Below, one piece after another: positions 51,335-60,035 of a DNA stretch of 64,000 bases; the stretch's first letter is position 1; each line of letters begins with the position of its first letter. Where the stretch lies: positions 62,001-126,000 of the forward strand of contig JALOLR010000007.1 of NCBI GenBank assembly GCA_025455885.1, written 5' to 3'. A program made the position numbers and the translations under genes. The notes beneath the pieces are model-generated. The model was given only the letters and a program-made list of their open reading frames with translations. It was not told the DNA's origin and made no database searches. The DNA comes from Acidimicrobiales bacterium. GTDB lineage: Bacteria; Actinomycetota; Acidimicrobiia; Acidimicrobiales; Acidimicrobilacustridaceae.

Positions 51335-53131
51335 ATGGCTGACACCCCGACCGGGCCCACGGTCTTCAACGACCGCTACGAGCTGCATCGCAAGCTGGCC
51401 CGCGGCGGGATGGCCGACGTCTACCTCGCCAAGGACCTCCTGCTCGACCGCCCGGTGGCCGTCAAGGTCCTGTTCCCGGAGTACGCCCGCGACGACACGT
51501 TCGTCCAGCGGTTCCGCCGCGAGGCGCAGGCCGCCGCCAACCTGAACCATCCGAACATCGTCGCGGTGTACGACTGGGGCTCGCAGTACGAGACGTACTT
51601 CATCGTCATGGAGTACGTCGAGAGCCGGCCGCTGTCCGACATCATCCGCACCGAGGGCCCATTGCCCGCCGACCGCGCCGCGATGATCGCCGCCGACGTG
51701 GCGGCCGCCCTCGCCTTCGCCCATCGCAACGGCGTCGTGCACCGCGACGTGAAGCCGGGGAACATCCTCATCACGTCGTCGGGTGAGGTGAAGGTGGCCG
51801 ACTTCGGCATCGCGCAGGCGGTCACCACCGGCGAGGACACGGTGAACCTCACCCAGGCCGGCTCGGTCATGGGCACGGCCACCTACTTCTCACCCGAGCA
51901 GGCCCAGGGTCGGGCCGTCGACCCGCGCAGCGACGTCTACAGCCTCGGTTGTGTCCTCTACGAGTCGGTCACCTCCCGTCCGCCGTTCAGCGGCGACACC
52001 CCGGTGGCCATCGCCTACAAGCACGTGCAGGAGGCCGCGGTCCCGCCGCGCCGCGTCAACCCCGAGGTGCCGGTCCCGCTCGAGGCGATCGTCATGCGCT
52101 GCCTGGCCAAGCAGCCCCCCGACCGGTACGCGAGCGCCGAGGACCTCCGCACCGACCTCCGGGCGTTCCTCGACGGGGCGCCGGTGCGGGCCATGGGGGC
52201 TGTCGCAGCGGCGGCGGCCGCCGCCGGGGCCGTCGTGGGCGCAGGGGTGGGCGACGCCACGATGGCGGTGCCGGCGGCCGCGGGCGGACCGGGCACCCCG
52301 CCGGGCGGCACGCCGCCCTACGTGCCCCCGGACGAACCCCGCAAGCGCACCGGCCTCTACGTGGCGCTGCTGCTCGGTGGCCTCGCGCTCGTGGCCCTGA
52401 TCCTCTTCTTCGTCGGCACCCGCCTCAACCAGCCCACCCGGCAGGTGGCCGTCCCCGACGTGATCGGGATCCAGGTCACCGACGCCGTGAACCGGGTGCA
52501 GGCCGCCGGCTTCAAGGTCGAGACCAAGAACGAGACGAGCGACCGACCGGCGGGGACCGTGTTCGCCCAGACGCCGGCGGGCAACACCAACGCCGACGAG
52601 GGTTCCACGGTGCTGTTGCGGGTGAGCGGCGGGCTCGGCGAGGCGCCGGTGCCGGGGGTGGTGGGCCGCACCCGGGCGGCGGCCGAGTCGTTGCTCACCA
52701 ACGCCGGCTTCGTCCCCAACGTCACCGAACGGCCCGACGCGTCGGTCCCCGCCGGCCAGGTCATCAGCCAGAGCCCGGTGGCCGACCAGCTCGCCGAGCG
52801 GGGCTCGGTGGTCGAGCTCGTGGTGTCGTCGGGTCCGGCGCAGGTGACCATCCCCGACGTCGTCGGCCAGAACGCCTCCGCGGCGTCGAACACGCTCGGC
52901 CAGCTCCGCCTCCAGGTGAGCACCCAGCAGCAGTCCTCGGCGTCGGTCCCGGCCGGCGACGTGATCTCCACCTCCCCGCCGGCCGGGACCTCGGTGCCCG
53001 AGGGCGCCACCGTGACGCTCGTGGTCTCGACGGGCCCGCCGCCCACGACGACCACGGCGCCGCCTCCCTCCACCACCACCACCCGCCCGCCGAGCACCAC
53101 GACGTCGTCGACCTCCACCACCGCTCCCTGA
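51335..53131 (+). CDS. pknB: Ser/Thr protein kinase with PASTA domains
   Basis: Transmembrane Hanks-type kinase of 598 aa that senses muropeptides or lipid II. The kinase domain has the P-loop ARGGMADVY, Lys44 (VAVKVL), HRDVKPGN with catalytic Asp138, DFG at 156-158 and the activation segment TQAGSVMGTATYFSPEQ. An alanine-rich juxtamembrane stretch leads to one transmembrane helix (near 340-365) and three PASTA repeats (VPDVIG, VPGVVG, IPDVVG), ending in a Thr/Ser/Pro tail. Mycobacteria have pknA beside pknB; here only one kinase is present. Confidence 0.95.
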   Translation: MADTPTGPTVFNDRYELHRKLARGGMADVYLAKDLLLDRPVAVKVLFPEYARDDTFVQRFRREAQAAANLNHPNIVAVYDWGSQYETYFIVMEYVESRPLSDIIRTEGPLPADRAAMIAADVAAALAFAHRNGVVHRDVKPGNILITSSGEVKVADFGIAQAVTTGEDTVNLTQAGSVMGTATYFSPEQAQGRAVDPRSDVYSLGCVLYESVTSRPPFSGDTPVAIAYKHVQEAAVPPRRVNPEVPVPLEAIVMRCLAKQPPDRYASAEDLRTDLRAFLDGAPVRAMGAVAAAAAAAGAVVGAGVGDATMAVPAAAGGPGTPPGGTPPYVPPDEPRKRTGLYVALLLGGLALVALILFFVGTRLNQPTRQVAVPDVIGIQVTDAVNRVQAAGFKVETKNETSDRPAGTVFAQTPAGNTNADEGSTVLLRVSGGLGEAPVPGVVGRTRAAAESLLTNAGFVPNVTERPDASVPAGQVISQSPVADQLAERGSVVELVVSSGPAQVTIPDVVGQNASAASNTLGQLRLQVSTQQQSSASVPAGDVISTSPPAGTSVPEGATVTLVVSTGPPPTTTTAPPPSTTTTRPPSTTTSSTSTTAP

Positions 53132-53147
53132 GCGGCCCGGCCGCTCA
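53129..53147. terminator. Bidirectional palindrome spanning two stop codons
   Basis: The 19 bases TGAGCGGCC-C-GGCCGCTCA are a perfect palindrome around base 53138. The left end is the pknB stop TGA and the right end is the stop of convergent trpG. In practice a 7-bp stem with a 5-base loop could form on either transcript. Confidence 0.5.
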
Positions 53148-53726
53148 GGCCCGGCAGCGCTCCAGGAAGTTGGCCACGAGCCGGTGGCCGCCCGCGGTGA
53201 GGATCGACTCCGGGTGGAACTGCACGCCTTCCACGTCGGCGTCACGGTGGCGCAGGCCCATGACCAGCCCGTCGTCGGTCTCGGCGGTGACCGTGAGGAC
53301 GGCGGGCACGCTGTCCCTCGCCACGACGAGGGAGTGGTACCGGGTGGCCTCGAAGGGCTGCGGGAGCCCGGTGAAGACGCCGGTCCCGTCGTGGCGGATG
53401 AGCGACGTCTTGCCGTGCATGACGTCGGGGGCGCGCACCACCTCGCCGCCGAAGACCTGGCCGATGCACTGGTGGCCGAGGCAGACACCGAAGACCGGCC
53501 GTCGGCCGGTGAAGTGCCGGATCACCTCGTTCGAGAGCCCGGCGTCCTCGGGGCGTCCGGGGCCCGGGGAGATGAGGACGCCGTCGGGGTCGAGGGCGAC
53601 GATCTGGTCGAGGGTGAGCTCGTCGCTGCGGTGGACGAGGGGCTCGGCCCCGAGCTCGCCGAGGTACTGCACGAGGTTGAAGACGAACGAGTCGTAGTTG
53701 TCGAGCACGACGATCCGGGGGGCCAT
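53145..53726 (-). CDS. trpG: Anthranilate/aminodeoxychorismate synthase component II
   Basis: Class I glutamine amidotransferase of 193 aa that supplies ammonia to anthranilate synthase (TrpE) or to PabB. The triad is visible: Cys82 in GVCLGHQ, His171 and Glu173 in FHPES. The start IVVLDNYDSFVFNLVQYLGE and SPGPGRPEDAG are typical. The synthase partner is not adjacent, so it may serve both pathways, as the single trpG/pabA does in many bacteria. The same gene lies between pknB and crgA in mycobacteria, so synteny is preserved. ATG 53726 has TAGCGT 8 bases upstream. Confidence 0.92.
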   Translation of the reverse strand: MAPRIVVLDNYDSFVFNLVQYLGELGAEPLVHRSDELTLDQIVALDPDGVLISPGPGRPEDAGLSNEVIRHFTGRRPVFGVCLGHQCIGQVFGGEVVRAPDVMHGKTSLIRHDGTGVFTGLPQPFEATRYHSLVVARDSVPAVLTVTAETDDGLVMGLRHRDADVEGVQFHPESILTAGGHRLVANFLERCRA

Positions 53727-53734
53727 CGGTGCCG

Positions 53735-53740
53735 ACGCTA
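53735..53740 (-). promoter_or_regulatory. Putative -10 box of trpG
   Basis: TAGCGT on the minus strand, 8 bases before ATG 53726; leaderless geometry. Confidence 0.45.
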
Positions 53741-53846
53741 CCGCCCCCCGGGCGCTCGTCTCCCCGGGGTTCCCCACCTCGCACCGGGGTCGGCATCCGG
53801 CCCGGAGGGGGCCGGGGGCGTGCTCGCCCCGACCGGGGACGGCCGC

Positions 53847-53852
53847 TAGCCT
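53847..53852 (+). promoter_or_regulatory. Putative -10 box of crgA
   Basis: TAGCCT ends 8 bases before ATG 53861 with no Shine-Dalgarno sequence between. Confidence 0.45.
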
Positions 53853-53860
53853 CCGGTGCG

Positions 53861-54178
53861 ATGGCCACCGACAAGCGCCCGCCCCCGTCCCGTCGCACCG
53901 GAGGTCGGGTCACCCCCAAGGGAGGGCCGTCGCCGAAGAAGGGGGGCCCGACCGGCCCCGACGCCTCGACCCGCTACACCCCGCCGGCGCCGAAGGCGTC
54001 GACGATCAGCCCTCCGTGGGTGCCGTGGCTGATGGCCGTGCTGTTCGTGCTGGGCGTGGCGGTCATCTTCCTGCACTACACCGAGGTCCTCCTCCCGGGC
54101 GCGGCGAGCGCCTGGTGGATCTTCGTCGGGCTGGGGCTCATCCTCGGCGGGATCATCACCGCCACCCAGCTGCGCTGA
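53861..54178 (+). CDS. crgA: Cell division protein CrgA
   Basis: Small membrane protein of 105 aa that, in actinobacteria, interacts with FtsZ and septal PBPs and coordinates growth with division. The N-terminal 45 residues are basic and proline/glycine-rich; two transmembrane helices follow (WVPWLMAVLFVLGVAVIFLHY and WWIFVGLGLILGGIITA), the standard CrgA topology. The YTPPAPK and SPPWVP motifs support the call. Its neighbourhood (pknB, trpG) also matches. ATG 53861 is supported by TAGCCT at a leaderless distance. Confidence 0.92.
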   Translation: MATDKRPPPSRRTGGRVTPKGGPSPKKGGPTGPDASTRYTPPAPKASTISPPWVPWLMAVLFVLGVAVIFLHYTEVLLPGAASAWWIFVGLGLILGGIITATQLR

Positions 54179-54316
54179 GCCCGCCGGTGCTGTCCACAGC
54201 GGCGCTGCCGGGCCGTCAGCCAGGGTTGCGAACACGTGGCGCCCGGATGACATCCGCGTGACCTCTCACAACGCTGTCCCCAGCCTGTGGACGACGGGCG
54301 GGGCCGGGGACGGGCC

Positions 54317-54643
54317 TCAGATGTCGTCGACGGGGGCCATGAGCGTCATGTCCTCCTGGCAGTGCCGGGGGGGCTCGGGGTCGGCGTCGGGGGCCACGGT
54401 CATGCGGACCTCCGCTCCGCAGATCTCGCAGCGATAGGCGATCTTCACCTTCCGCAGCTCACCGGCCGGCGGCGGCTCGGGGATCGGGCGGGCCATCCCG
54501 CCGAGCAACAGCACCCCGAGGCGCAGGATCGCCCAACAGGCGCCGGCCGCCACCAGCACCCGGCCCAGGCCGTAGCCGGCGGCGAGGGCGGCGGCCGCGC
54601 CGAGGAGGACGATCCCCGCCACGACGGGGTGCTTGAGGCGCAC
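54317..54643 (-). CDS. Small membrane protein with a cysteine-rich (zinc-ribbon-like) C-terminus
   Basis: A 108-aa protein. Residues about 7-45 are hydrophobic and form one or two membrane helices (VVAGIVLLGAAAALAAGYGLGRVL). The C-terminal half has CEIC and a later RHCQEDM, which could bind one zinc ion. GTG 54643 is preferred; the longer frame reads into the thiolase gene. It starts 19 bases after the thiolase stop and may be co-transcribed. Function unknown. Confidence 0.72.
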   Translation of the reverse strand: MRLKHPVVAGIVLLGAAAALAAGYGLGRVLVAAGACWAILRLGVLLLGGMARPIPEPPPAGELRKVKIAYRCEICGAEVRMTVAPDADPEPPRHCQEDMTLMAPVDDI

Positions 54644-54662
54644 GGCCGGTCCCGATCCGACC

Positions 54663-55856
54663 TCAGCCGAGTCGCTCGATGACGGTGGCGTTGGCCAGCC
54701 CGCCGCCCTCGCACATCGTCTGGAGCCCGTAGCGACCCCCGGTGCGCTCGAGCTCGTTGAGGAGGGTGGCCAGCAGCTTCGTGCCCGACGCGCCCAGCGG
54801 GTGGCCGAGGGCGATGGCACCGCCGTTCACGTTCACGCGATCCATGTCGGGGTGCAGCTCCTTCTCCCAGGCCAGCACCACCGAGGCGAAGGCCTCGTTG
54901 ATCTCGATCAGGTCGATGTCGTCCAAGTTCAGCTTGGCCTTCTCGAGCACCTTGTGGGTGGCGGGGATCGGCCCGGTCAGCATGGTCACCGGGTCCACGC
55001 CGGCCAGGGCGAAGGCGTGGAAGCGGGCGCGGGGGGTGAGCCCGAGCGCGGCTGCCTTCTCCTCGCTCATGATGAGCACCGCCGAGGCGCCGTCGGTGAT
55101 CTGGCTGGAGTTGCCGGCCGTGACCTTGCCGTCGGGCTTGAAGGCCGGCTTGAGGTTGGCGAGCGTCTCGGCGGTCGTGCCGTCGCGGATCCCCTCGTCG
55201 GCGGCCAGCTCGGCGTCGGTCGGGATGAGCTCCCCGGTCTCCTTGTCGCGGGGACGGGCCGCCACGGGCAGGATCTCGGCGTCGAATCGGCCCTCGTCGC
55301 GGGCCACCGCGGCGCGCCGCTGGGAGCGGGCGCCGTAGGCGTCGAGGTCCTCGCGGGACAGATCCCAGCGATCGGCGATGATCTCCGCCGACAGGCCCTG
55401 GGGCACCAGCCCGCCGACGTCGGCGTAGCGGGCCTCCATCGACGGACCGAACGGGAAGCCCACGTTCCGCCCGACCGACGCGCCCATGGGCACGAGGCTC
55501 ATCACCTCGACGCCGGCGGCGATGACGACGTCGTGGACCCCCGCCATGACGGCCTGGGCGGCGAAGTGGGCGGCCTGCTGGGAGGACCCGCACTGCCGGT
55601 CGATGCTCGTGGCCGGCACCGACTCGGGGAACCCGGCGGCGAGCACCGCGTTGCGGCCCACGTTCAGGGCCTGGGCGCCGGCCTGCATGACGCAGCCCAT
55701 GATGACGTCCTCCACGAGCTCCGGGTCGAGGTCGTTGCGCTCCACGAGGGCCGAGAGCGTCTGGGCGGCCAGGTCGGCGGGGTGCCAACCCGACAGCGAG
55801 CCGTTGCGCTTCCCCCCGGGGGTGCGGATGGCGTCGACGATCACCGCAGTGGTCAT
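54663..55856 (-). CDS. Acetyl-CoA C-acetyltransferase (thiolase)
   Basis: Thiolase of 397 aa, acting in beta-oxidation or acetoacetyl-CoA formation. The acyl-accepting Cys89 lies in DRQCGSSQQA, His352 in NGGAIALGHPLGASG and the second catalytic Cys382 in MCEGGGLANA. The full family layout and length are present. ATG 55856 has an AAGGGA ribosome-binding site. It diverges from fadD, and both leaders carry the same GAAGGGAC and GCCATG blocks, hinting at common control of fatty-acid degradation. Confidence 0.93.
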   Translation of the reverse strand: MTTAVIVDAIRTPGGKRNGSLSGWHPADLAAQTLSALVERNDLDPELVEDVIMGCVMQAGAQALNVGRNAVLAAGFPESVPATSIDRQCGSSQQAAHFAAQAVMAGVHDVVIAAGVEVMSLVPMGASVGRNVGFPFGPSMEARYADVGGLVPQGLSAEIIADRWDLSREDLDAYGARSQRRAAVARDEGRFDAEILPVAARPRDKETGELIPTDAELAADEGIRDGTTAETLANLKPAFKPDGKVTAGNSSQITDGASAVLIMSEEKAAALGLTPRARFHAFALAGVDPVTMLTGPIPATHKVLEKAKLNLDDIDLIEINEAFASVVLAWEKELHPDMDRVNVNGGAIALGHPLGASGTKLLATLLNELERTGGRYGLQTMCEGGGLANATVIERLG

Positions 55857-56041
55857 GGCATGTCCCTTCGTTCCGGTCGGTCGTTGCGACCGTGCGTGGA
55901 GTCTGCCGCCGGGGGCGCCGCCTCCACAACCGACGGGGTTTCGGTGACACCCTCGTCAGCCCGACGGGCGCGGAGCCGGGTCCATGAGCCACACTGGTGC
56001 CCCCGTGACCGAGTTCACACCGTGAGAAGGGACGCTGTGCC

Positions 56042-57856
56042 ATGGCCGTCGCCGACGTGACCGATTCCGATCTCCACGCCCTCGCCGAGGGAAGGACCGT
56101 CGGCGGCGAGTTCGTCGCACTCAGCGCGCGGGTGCCCGACGCCGTCGCCATCCGGTGGCGCAACGACGACGAGACCTGGGACCACTGGACCTACGCCGAG
56201 TACCGCGACCGGGTGGCCCGGGTCGCGGCCGGGCTGCGCGACCTCGGGGTCGGTCCGGGCGACCGGGTGGTGCTCATGATGCGCAACATCCCCGAGTTCC
56301 ACGTCGTCGACCTGGCGGTGGCCGTCCTCGGGGCGACGCCGGTGTCGATCTACAACTCGTCGGCGCCGGACCAGATCGCCTACCTGGCCGGCCACTGCGA
56401 CGCCGTCCTCGCCGTGGTGGAGGACCAGGCCTTCCTCGACCGGTTCCTGAGCGTCGCCGACCAGCTGCCCGACCTCCGCCGTTTCGTGGTCGTGCGCCCC
56501 GGTGCCGAGCTCCCCGAGGGGGCGGTCGCCCTCGCCGACCTGCTCGCCCACGAGCCGCTCGACCTCGAGGCCGCCGTCGCCGAGGTCGACCCCGACACGC
56601 TGGCCACGATCATCTACACCTCCGGCACCACCGGCCCGCCCAAGGGCGTCATGATCAGCCACCGCAACGTCGTCTGGACCCTCGAGAGCCTCAAGCTGCT
56701 CCTGCCCTTCGAGGACTACGTCGGCAAGCGGGTCGTGTCGTACCTCCCGATGGCCCACATCGCCGAGCGCACCACGTCGCACTACGCCGGCCTGGCGCTG
56801 GGCTACGAGGTCACCACGTGCCCCGACCCGGCGCTGCTGTCGGCGTTCCTGAAGGAGGTGCGGCCCGAGTTCCTCTTCGGGGTGCCCCGCGTGTTCGAGA
56901 AGATCCATGCCGGGGTGAACGCCGCCCTCTCCCTCGATCCCGAGAAGCACCAGCAGTTCACCGAGGCCATCGCCACGGCCATCCCCATCGCCGAGGCCAT
57001 GGACTGGGGGACGGTCACCGACGAGCAGCGGGCCACCTGGGAGTTCCTCGACGAGGTGGCGTTCCGCCCGATCCGCGAGCTCGTGGGCCTCGACCAGGTC
57101 CTCGGTGCGATCAGCGGCGCGGCCCCCATCCCCGCCGAGGTGCTCAGCTGGTTCCGGGCCATCGGGGTGCCGATGTCGGAGATCTACGGCATGTCGGAGT
57201 CCTCGGGCCCGATGACGTGGACGGCCGTGCGGGTGAAGGCCGGGACCGTCGGCCCGGCCATCCCCGGCTCCACGGTGGCGCTGGCCCCCGACGGCGAGGT
57301 GATCTTCCGGGGCGGGAACGTGTTCGGGGGCTACCTGAACGCCCCCGACAAGACCGCCGAGACGATCGACGAGGACGGCTGGCTGCACTCGGGTGACATC
57401 GGCGAGATCGACGAGGACGGCTACCTGCGCATCGTCGACCGCAAGAAGGAGCTCATCATCACCGCCGGGGGCAAGAACATCAGCCCTGCCAACCTCGAGG
57501 CCGAGCTCAAGCTCGTCCCCCTGATCGGTCAGGCCTGCGCCATCGGCGACCAGCGCCCGTTCGTGTCCGCCCTGGTCACGCTCGATCCCGAGGTGGCCCC
57601 GGCGTGGGCGGCCACGCGGGGCATCGAGTTCGCCGACCTGGTCGAGCTGGCCCAGCACCCCGAGGTGCTCGCCGAGATCGAGGCGGGCGTGCGCGAAGCC
57701 ATGGCGAACTTCAACAACGCCGAGGCGGTCAAGAAGGTGCACGTCCTCGGCGAGGAGTGGCTCCCCGACTCCGAGGTGCTGACCCCGACCTCCAAGCTCA
57801 AGCGGCGTGGCATCCACGCCCGGTACGTCGCCGAGATCGAGGGCCTCTACGGCTGA
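56042..57856 (+). CDS. Long-chain fatty acid-CoA ligase (AMP-binding)
   Basis: Adenylate-forming enzyme of 604 aa that activates fatty acids to acyl-CoA. The P-loop motif YTSGTTGPPKG lies at 192-202, followed by YLPMAHIAER, the YGMSESSG nucleotide motif, GYLRIVDRKKELIITAGGKNISP and the C-terminal lysine region PTSKLKRRGI. The long insert and C-terminus place it with FadD15/long-chain ligases. AGAAGGGA lies upstream of ATG 56042, and TCAC-acc-GTGA (56015-56025) lies just before it as a possible operator. Divergent from the thiolase gene. Confidence 0.92.
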   Translation: MAVADVTDSDLHALAEGRTVGGEFVALSARVPDAVAIRWRNDDETWDHWTYAEYRDRVARVAAGLRDLGVGPGDRVVLMMRNIPEFHVVDLAVAVLGATPVSIYNSSAPDQIAYLAGHCDAVLAVVEDQAFLDRFLSVADQLPDLRRFVVVRPGAELPEGAVALADLLAHEPLDLEAAVAEVDPDTLATIIYTSGTTGPPKGVMISHRNVVWTLESLKLLLPFEDYVGKRVVSYLPMAHIAERTTSHYAGLALGYEVTTCPDPALLSAFLKEVRPEFLFGVPRVFEKIHAGVNAALSLDPEKHQQFTEAIATAIPIAEAMDWGTVTDEQRATWEFLDEVAFRPIRELVGLDQVLGAISGAAPIPAEVLSWFRAIGVPMSEIYGMSESSGPMTWTAVRVKAGTVGPAIPGSTVALAPDGEVIFRGGNVFGGYLNAPDKTAETIDEDGWLHSGDIGEIDEDGYLRIVDRKKELIITAGGKNISPANLEAELKLVPLIGQACAIGDQRPFVSALVTLDPEVAPAWAATRGIEFADLVELAQHPEVLAEIEAGVREAMANFNNAEAVKKVHVLGEEWLPDSEVLTPTSKLKRRGIHARYVAEIEGLYG

Positions 57857-57903
57857 GGCGCGTCGCCGGGCGCGAGGTCTCCCACCCCCTCCGAGGTGTG
57901 GCG

Positions 57904-58536
57904 TCAGCGCTGCGGCCGGCGAGCGGGATGGGTCCCGTCCGTGGTGGGATCCCCCGGCGCGTTCCAGAGGTGGATGCCGGGGACGGCGTGCTCCCAGCCG
58001 AGCACCGACAGCGTGGCCGTGGCCAGGGGCAGCCGGCGGCCCTCGACCGGATCGAGCTCGCACCACCGTGCGGCGAGCACCCGCAGCACGTGCCCGTGGG
58101 CGACGACGAGGGTGTCGCCGTCGACGGCCCTCGCCCGCGCGATGACCCGGTCGACGCGGGTGGCGACCTCGTCGAGCGTCTCACCGCCGGGCACCGGACC
58201 GCTGAAGACGGTCCAGCCCGGTCGCGACGTCCGGATCTCGGCCGTCGTCAGGCCCTCGAGCTCCCCGTAATCCCACTCGAGGAGGTCGTCGTCGACCAGG
58301 GCCTCGGGGTGGCCGGCCAGCTCCGCGGTCCGGCGTGCCCGTCGGAGCGGGCTGGTGAGGACGAGGGCGAAGTGACGCCGGGCGAGGAGCGAACCGACGG
58401 CGCGGGCCTTCTCCTCCCCCTCGGGCAGCAACGGGAGGTCGGTGCGGCCGGTGTGGCGCCCGGTCACGCTCCACTCGGTGGCGCCGTGGCGCACCAGGAA
58501 CAGCTCGCCCGGTGCGGCGGGCCGGCCGTCGGTCAC
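57904..58536 (-). CDS. Histidine phosphatase family protein
   Basis: Phosphoglycerate-mutase-like phosphatase of 210 aa. The catalytic RHG is in LFLVRHGATEW; the other conserved parts are TSPLRRARRTAEL, EWDYGELEGLTTAEI and the second histidine in VVAHGHVLRVLAARW. Members include acid phosphatases and alpha-ribazole phosphatases; the substrate here is unknown. GTG 58536 overlaps the zwf stop (GTGA), so it is translated with glucose-6-phosphate dehydrogenase and may act on a sugar phosphate, though that is inference. Confidence 0.85.
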   Translation of the reverse strand: MTDGRPAAPGELFLVRHGATEWSVTGRHTGRTDLPLLPEGEEKARAVGSLLARRHFALVLTSPLRRARRTAELAGHPEALVDDDLLEWDYGELEGLTTAEIRTSRPGWTVFSGPVPGGETLDEVATRVDRVIARARAVDGDTLVVAHGHVLRVLAARWCELDPVEGRRLPLATATLSVLGWEHAVPGIHLWNAPGDPTTDGTHPARRPQR

Positions 58537-59954
58537 GGCCGGGGTTGGTCGGCCGGGGGCTCGTTCGGCCAACCGCCGTGGTGGCGCACGAGGTCGGAGG
58601 CGCCCTTCGGGCCCCACGAACCCCTGCGGTACGGCTCGACAGGGCGGTGGTCGGTGAGGATGCGCTCGACGATGCGCCAGGACTCGAGCACCGAGTCGGC
58701 CCGTGCGAACAGCGTCGGATCGCCGTTCATGGCCTCCTCGATGAGCAACTCGTAGGGCTCGGGGCCGCAGTCGGCGCGGGCCTCGGGCGGCGGGGCGAGC
58801 GTGACGGCCGTGGGCATCATGTCGTCCCCGGGGGCCTTCGTCAGCCACGTGAGGGCGCTGAAGCTCTCGGGCTTCACCTCGATGCGGATGGCGCTCTTCG
58901 GGAGGTGGGAGTGCTCGGGGATCCAGAGCGGACGGGGTGGTGGCTTGAACTCGATCGTCATCTCGGTGACGGTCTCGGCCAACGCCTTGCCGGCCCGCAG
59001 GTAGAACGGCACGCCGCTCCAGCGCGGCGAGTCGAGGTCGAGGCGGAACGCGCCGTAGGTCTCGGTGTCGGAGCCGGGACGGACCCCGGGGACGTCGAGG
59101 TAGCCCTCGTGCTGGCCGCGGACGTACCGCGCGGGGTCGACGACCCGGGCGGACTCGAGGACCTTCGCCTTCTCGTCGCGCAGCGCCTTGGCGCCCTCGT
59201 TCACGGGCTGTTCCATGGCCAGCATGGCGACCATCTGCAACAGGTGGTTCTGCATGACGTCGCGCAGCGCGCCGACCGAGTCGTAGAACGCGCCCCGGTC
59301 CTCCACGCCGAAGTCCTCGGCCATCGTGATCTTCACCGCCGACACGACGTAGCGGTGCCACATGGGTTCGACGATGGCGTTCGCGAAGCGGGTGACGAGC
59401 AGGGCCCGAAGGCCCTCCTTCCCGACGAAGTGGTCGATGCGGAAGATGGCCGATTCGGGGAAGTGCTCGTGGAGCGTCTCGTTGAGCTCGACCGCCGAGT
59501 CGTGGTCGCGGCCGAAGGGCTTCTCGATGACCAACCGCGCCCCGCGGTCGAGGCCGACCCCGGCGATCCCGCCGGCCACGGTGGCGAACATCGACGGCGG
59601 GACGGCGAAGTGGAAGACCGGGTTCCGGGCACCGCCGGCGGCGGCGCGGAGCGCCTCGAACGTGGCCGGGTCGGCGTAGTCGCCCGGGATGTAGCGGAGG
59701 TTGGCGGCCAGGCGGTCGAACACCGTCTCGTCGACGCCCTCGCCGGCCTCCTCCACCGACCGCCGGGCGTGGGCCCGCAGGTCGTCGTCGTCCCATGCGT
59801 CGATCGCCACGCCGACCACCGGGACTCCGAGCAGCCCTCGGCCCTCGAGGCGGTAGAGCGCCGGGAACAGCTTCTTGCGGGCCAGGTCGCCCGAGGCTCC
59901 GAACATGACGAGGAGGTCGGAGCGTGGCCGGTCGATCGGGGGGGAGAGGGGCAT
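58533..59954 (-). CDS. zwf: Glucose-6-phosphate dehydrogenase
   Basis: First enzyme of the oxidative pentose phosphate pathway, making NADPH. The 473-aa protein has the coenzyme motif GASGDLARKKL (19-29), EKPFG (144-148) and the substrate motif RIDHFVGKE (172-180), where many enzymes have RIDHYLGKE. No opcA or pgl gene is adjacent. ATG 59954 has a GTGGAG ribosome-binding site; the in-frame GTG at 59984 lies inside the -10-like TAGCGT (59988-59983) and is unlikely to be translated. A histidine phosphatase gene is coupled downstream. Confidence 0.94.
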   Translation of the reverse strand: MPLSPPIDRPRSDLLVMFGASGDLARKKLFPALYRLEGRGLLGVPVVGVAIDAWDDDDLRAHARRSVEEAGEGVDETVFDRLAANLRYIPGDYADPATFEALRAAAGGARNPVFHFAVPPSMFATVAGGIAGVGLDRGARLVIEKPFGRDHDSAVELNETLHEHFPESAIFRIDHFVGKEGLRALLVTRFANAIVEPMWHRYVVSAVKITMAEDFGVEDRGAFYDSVGALRDVMQNHLLQMVAMLAMEQPVNEGAKALRDEKAKVLESARVVDPARYVRGQHEGYLDVPGVRPGSDTETYGAFRLDLDSPRWSGVPFYLRAGKALAETVTEMTIEFKPPPRPLWIPEHSHLPKSAIRIEVKPESFSALTWLTKAPGDDMMPTAVTLAPPPEARADCGPEPYELLIEEAMNGDPTLFARADSVLESWRIVERILTDHRPVEPYRRGSWGPKGASDLVRHHGGWPNEPPADQPRP

Positions 59955-59982
59955 CGTCGCTCCACGAGACGTCGGGCCGCTC

Positions 59983-59988
59983 ACGCTA
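59983..59988 (-). promoter_or_regulatory. Putative -10 box of zwf
   Basis: TAGCGT on the minus strand; transcription about 7 bases downstream would leave a leader of roughly 20 bases carrying the GTGGAG ribosome-binding site before ATG 59954. Confidence 0.4.
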
Positions 59989-60035
59989 TCCCCTCGCCCT
60001 GGGCGGGATCGGACCTCGCCCGCTCTCTCCGTGGA

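Noticed and set aside
54187-54293. DnaA-box-like sequences CTGTCCACA and TGTGGACGA near crgA
   Set aside because: Each matches the actinobacterial box at 8 of 9 positions, and crgA lies near the origin in relatives, but two imperfect boxes in 140 bases without dnaA, dnaN or an AT-rich unwinding region do not make an origin.
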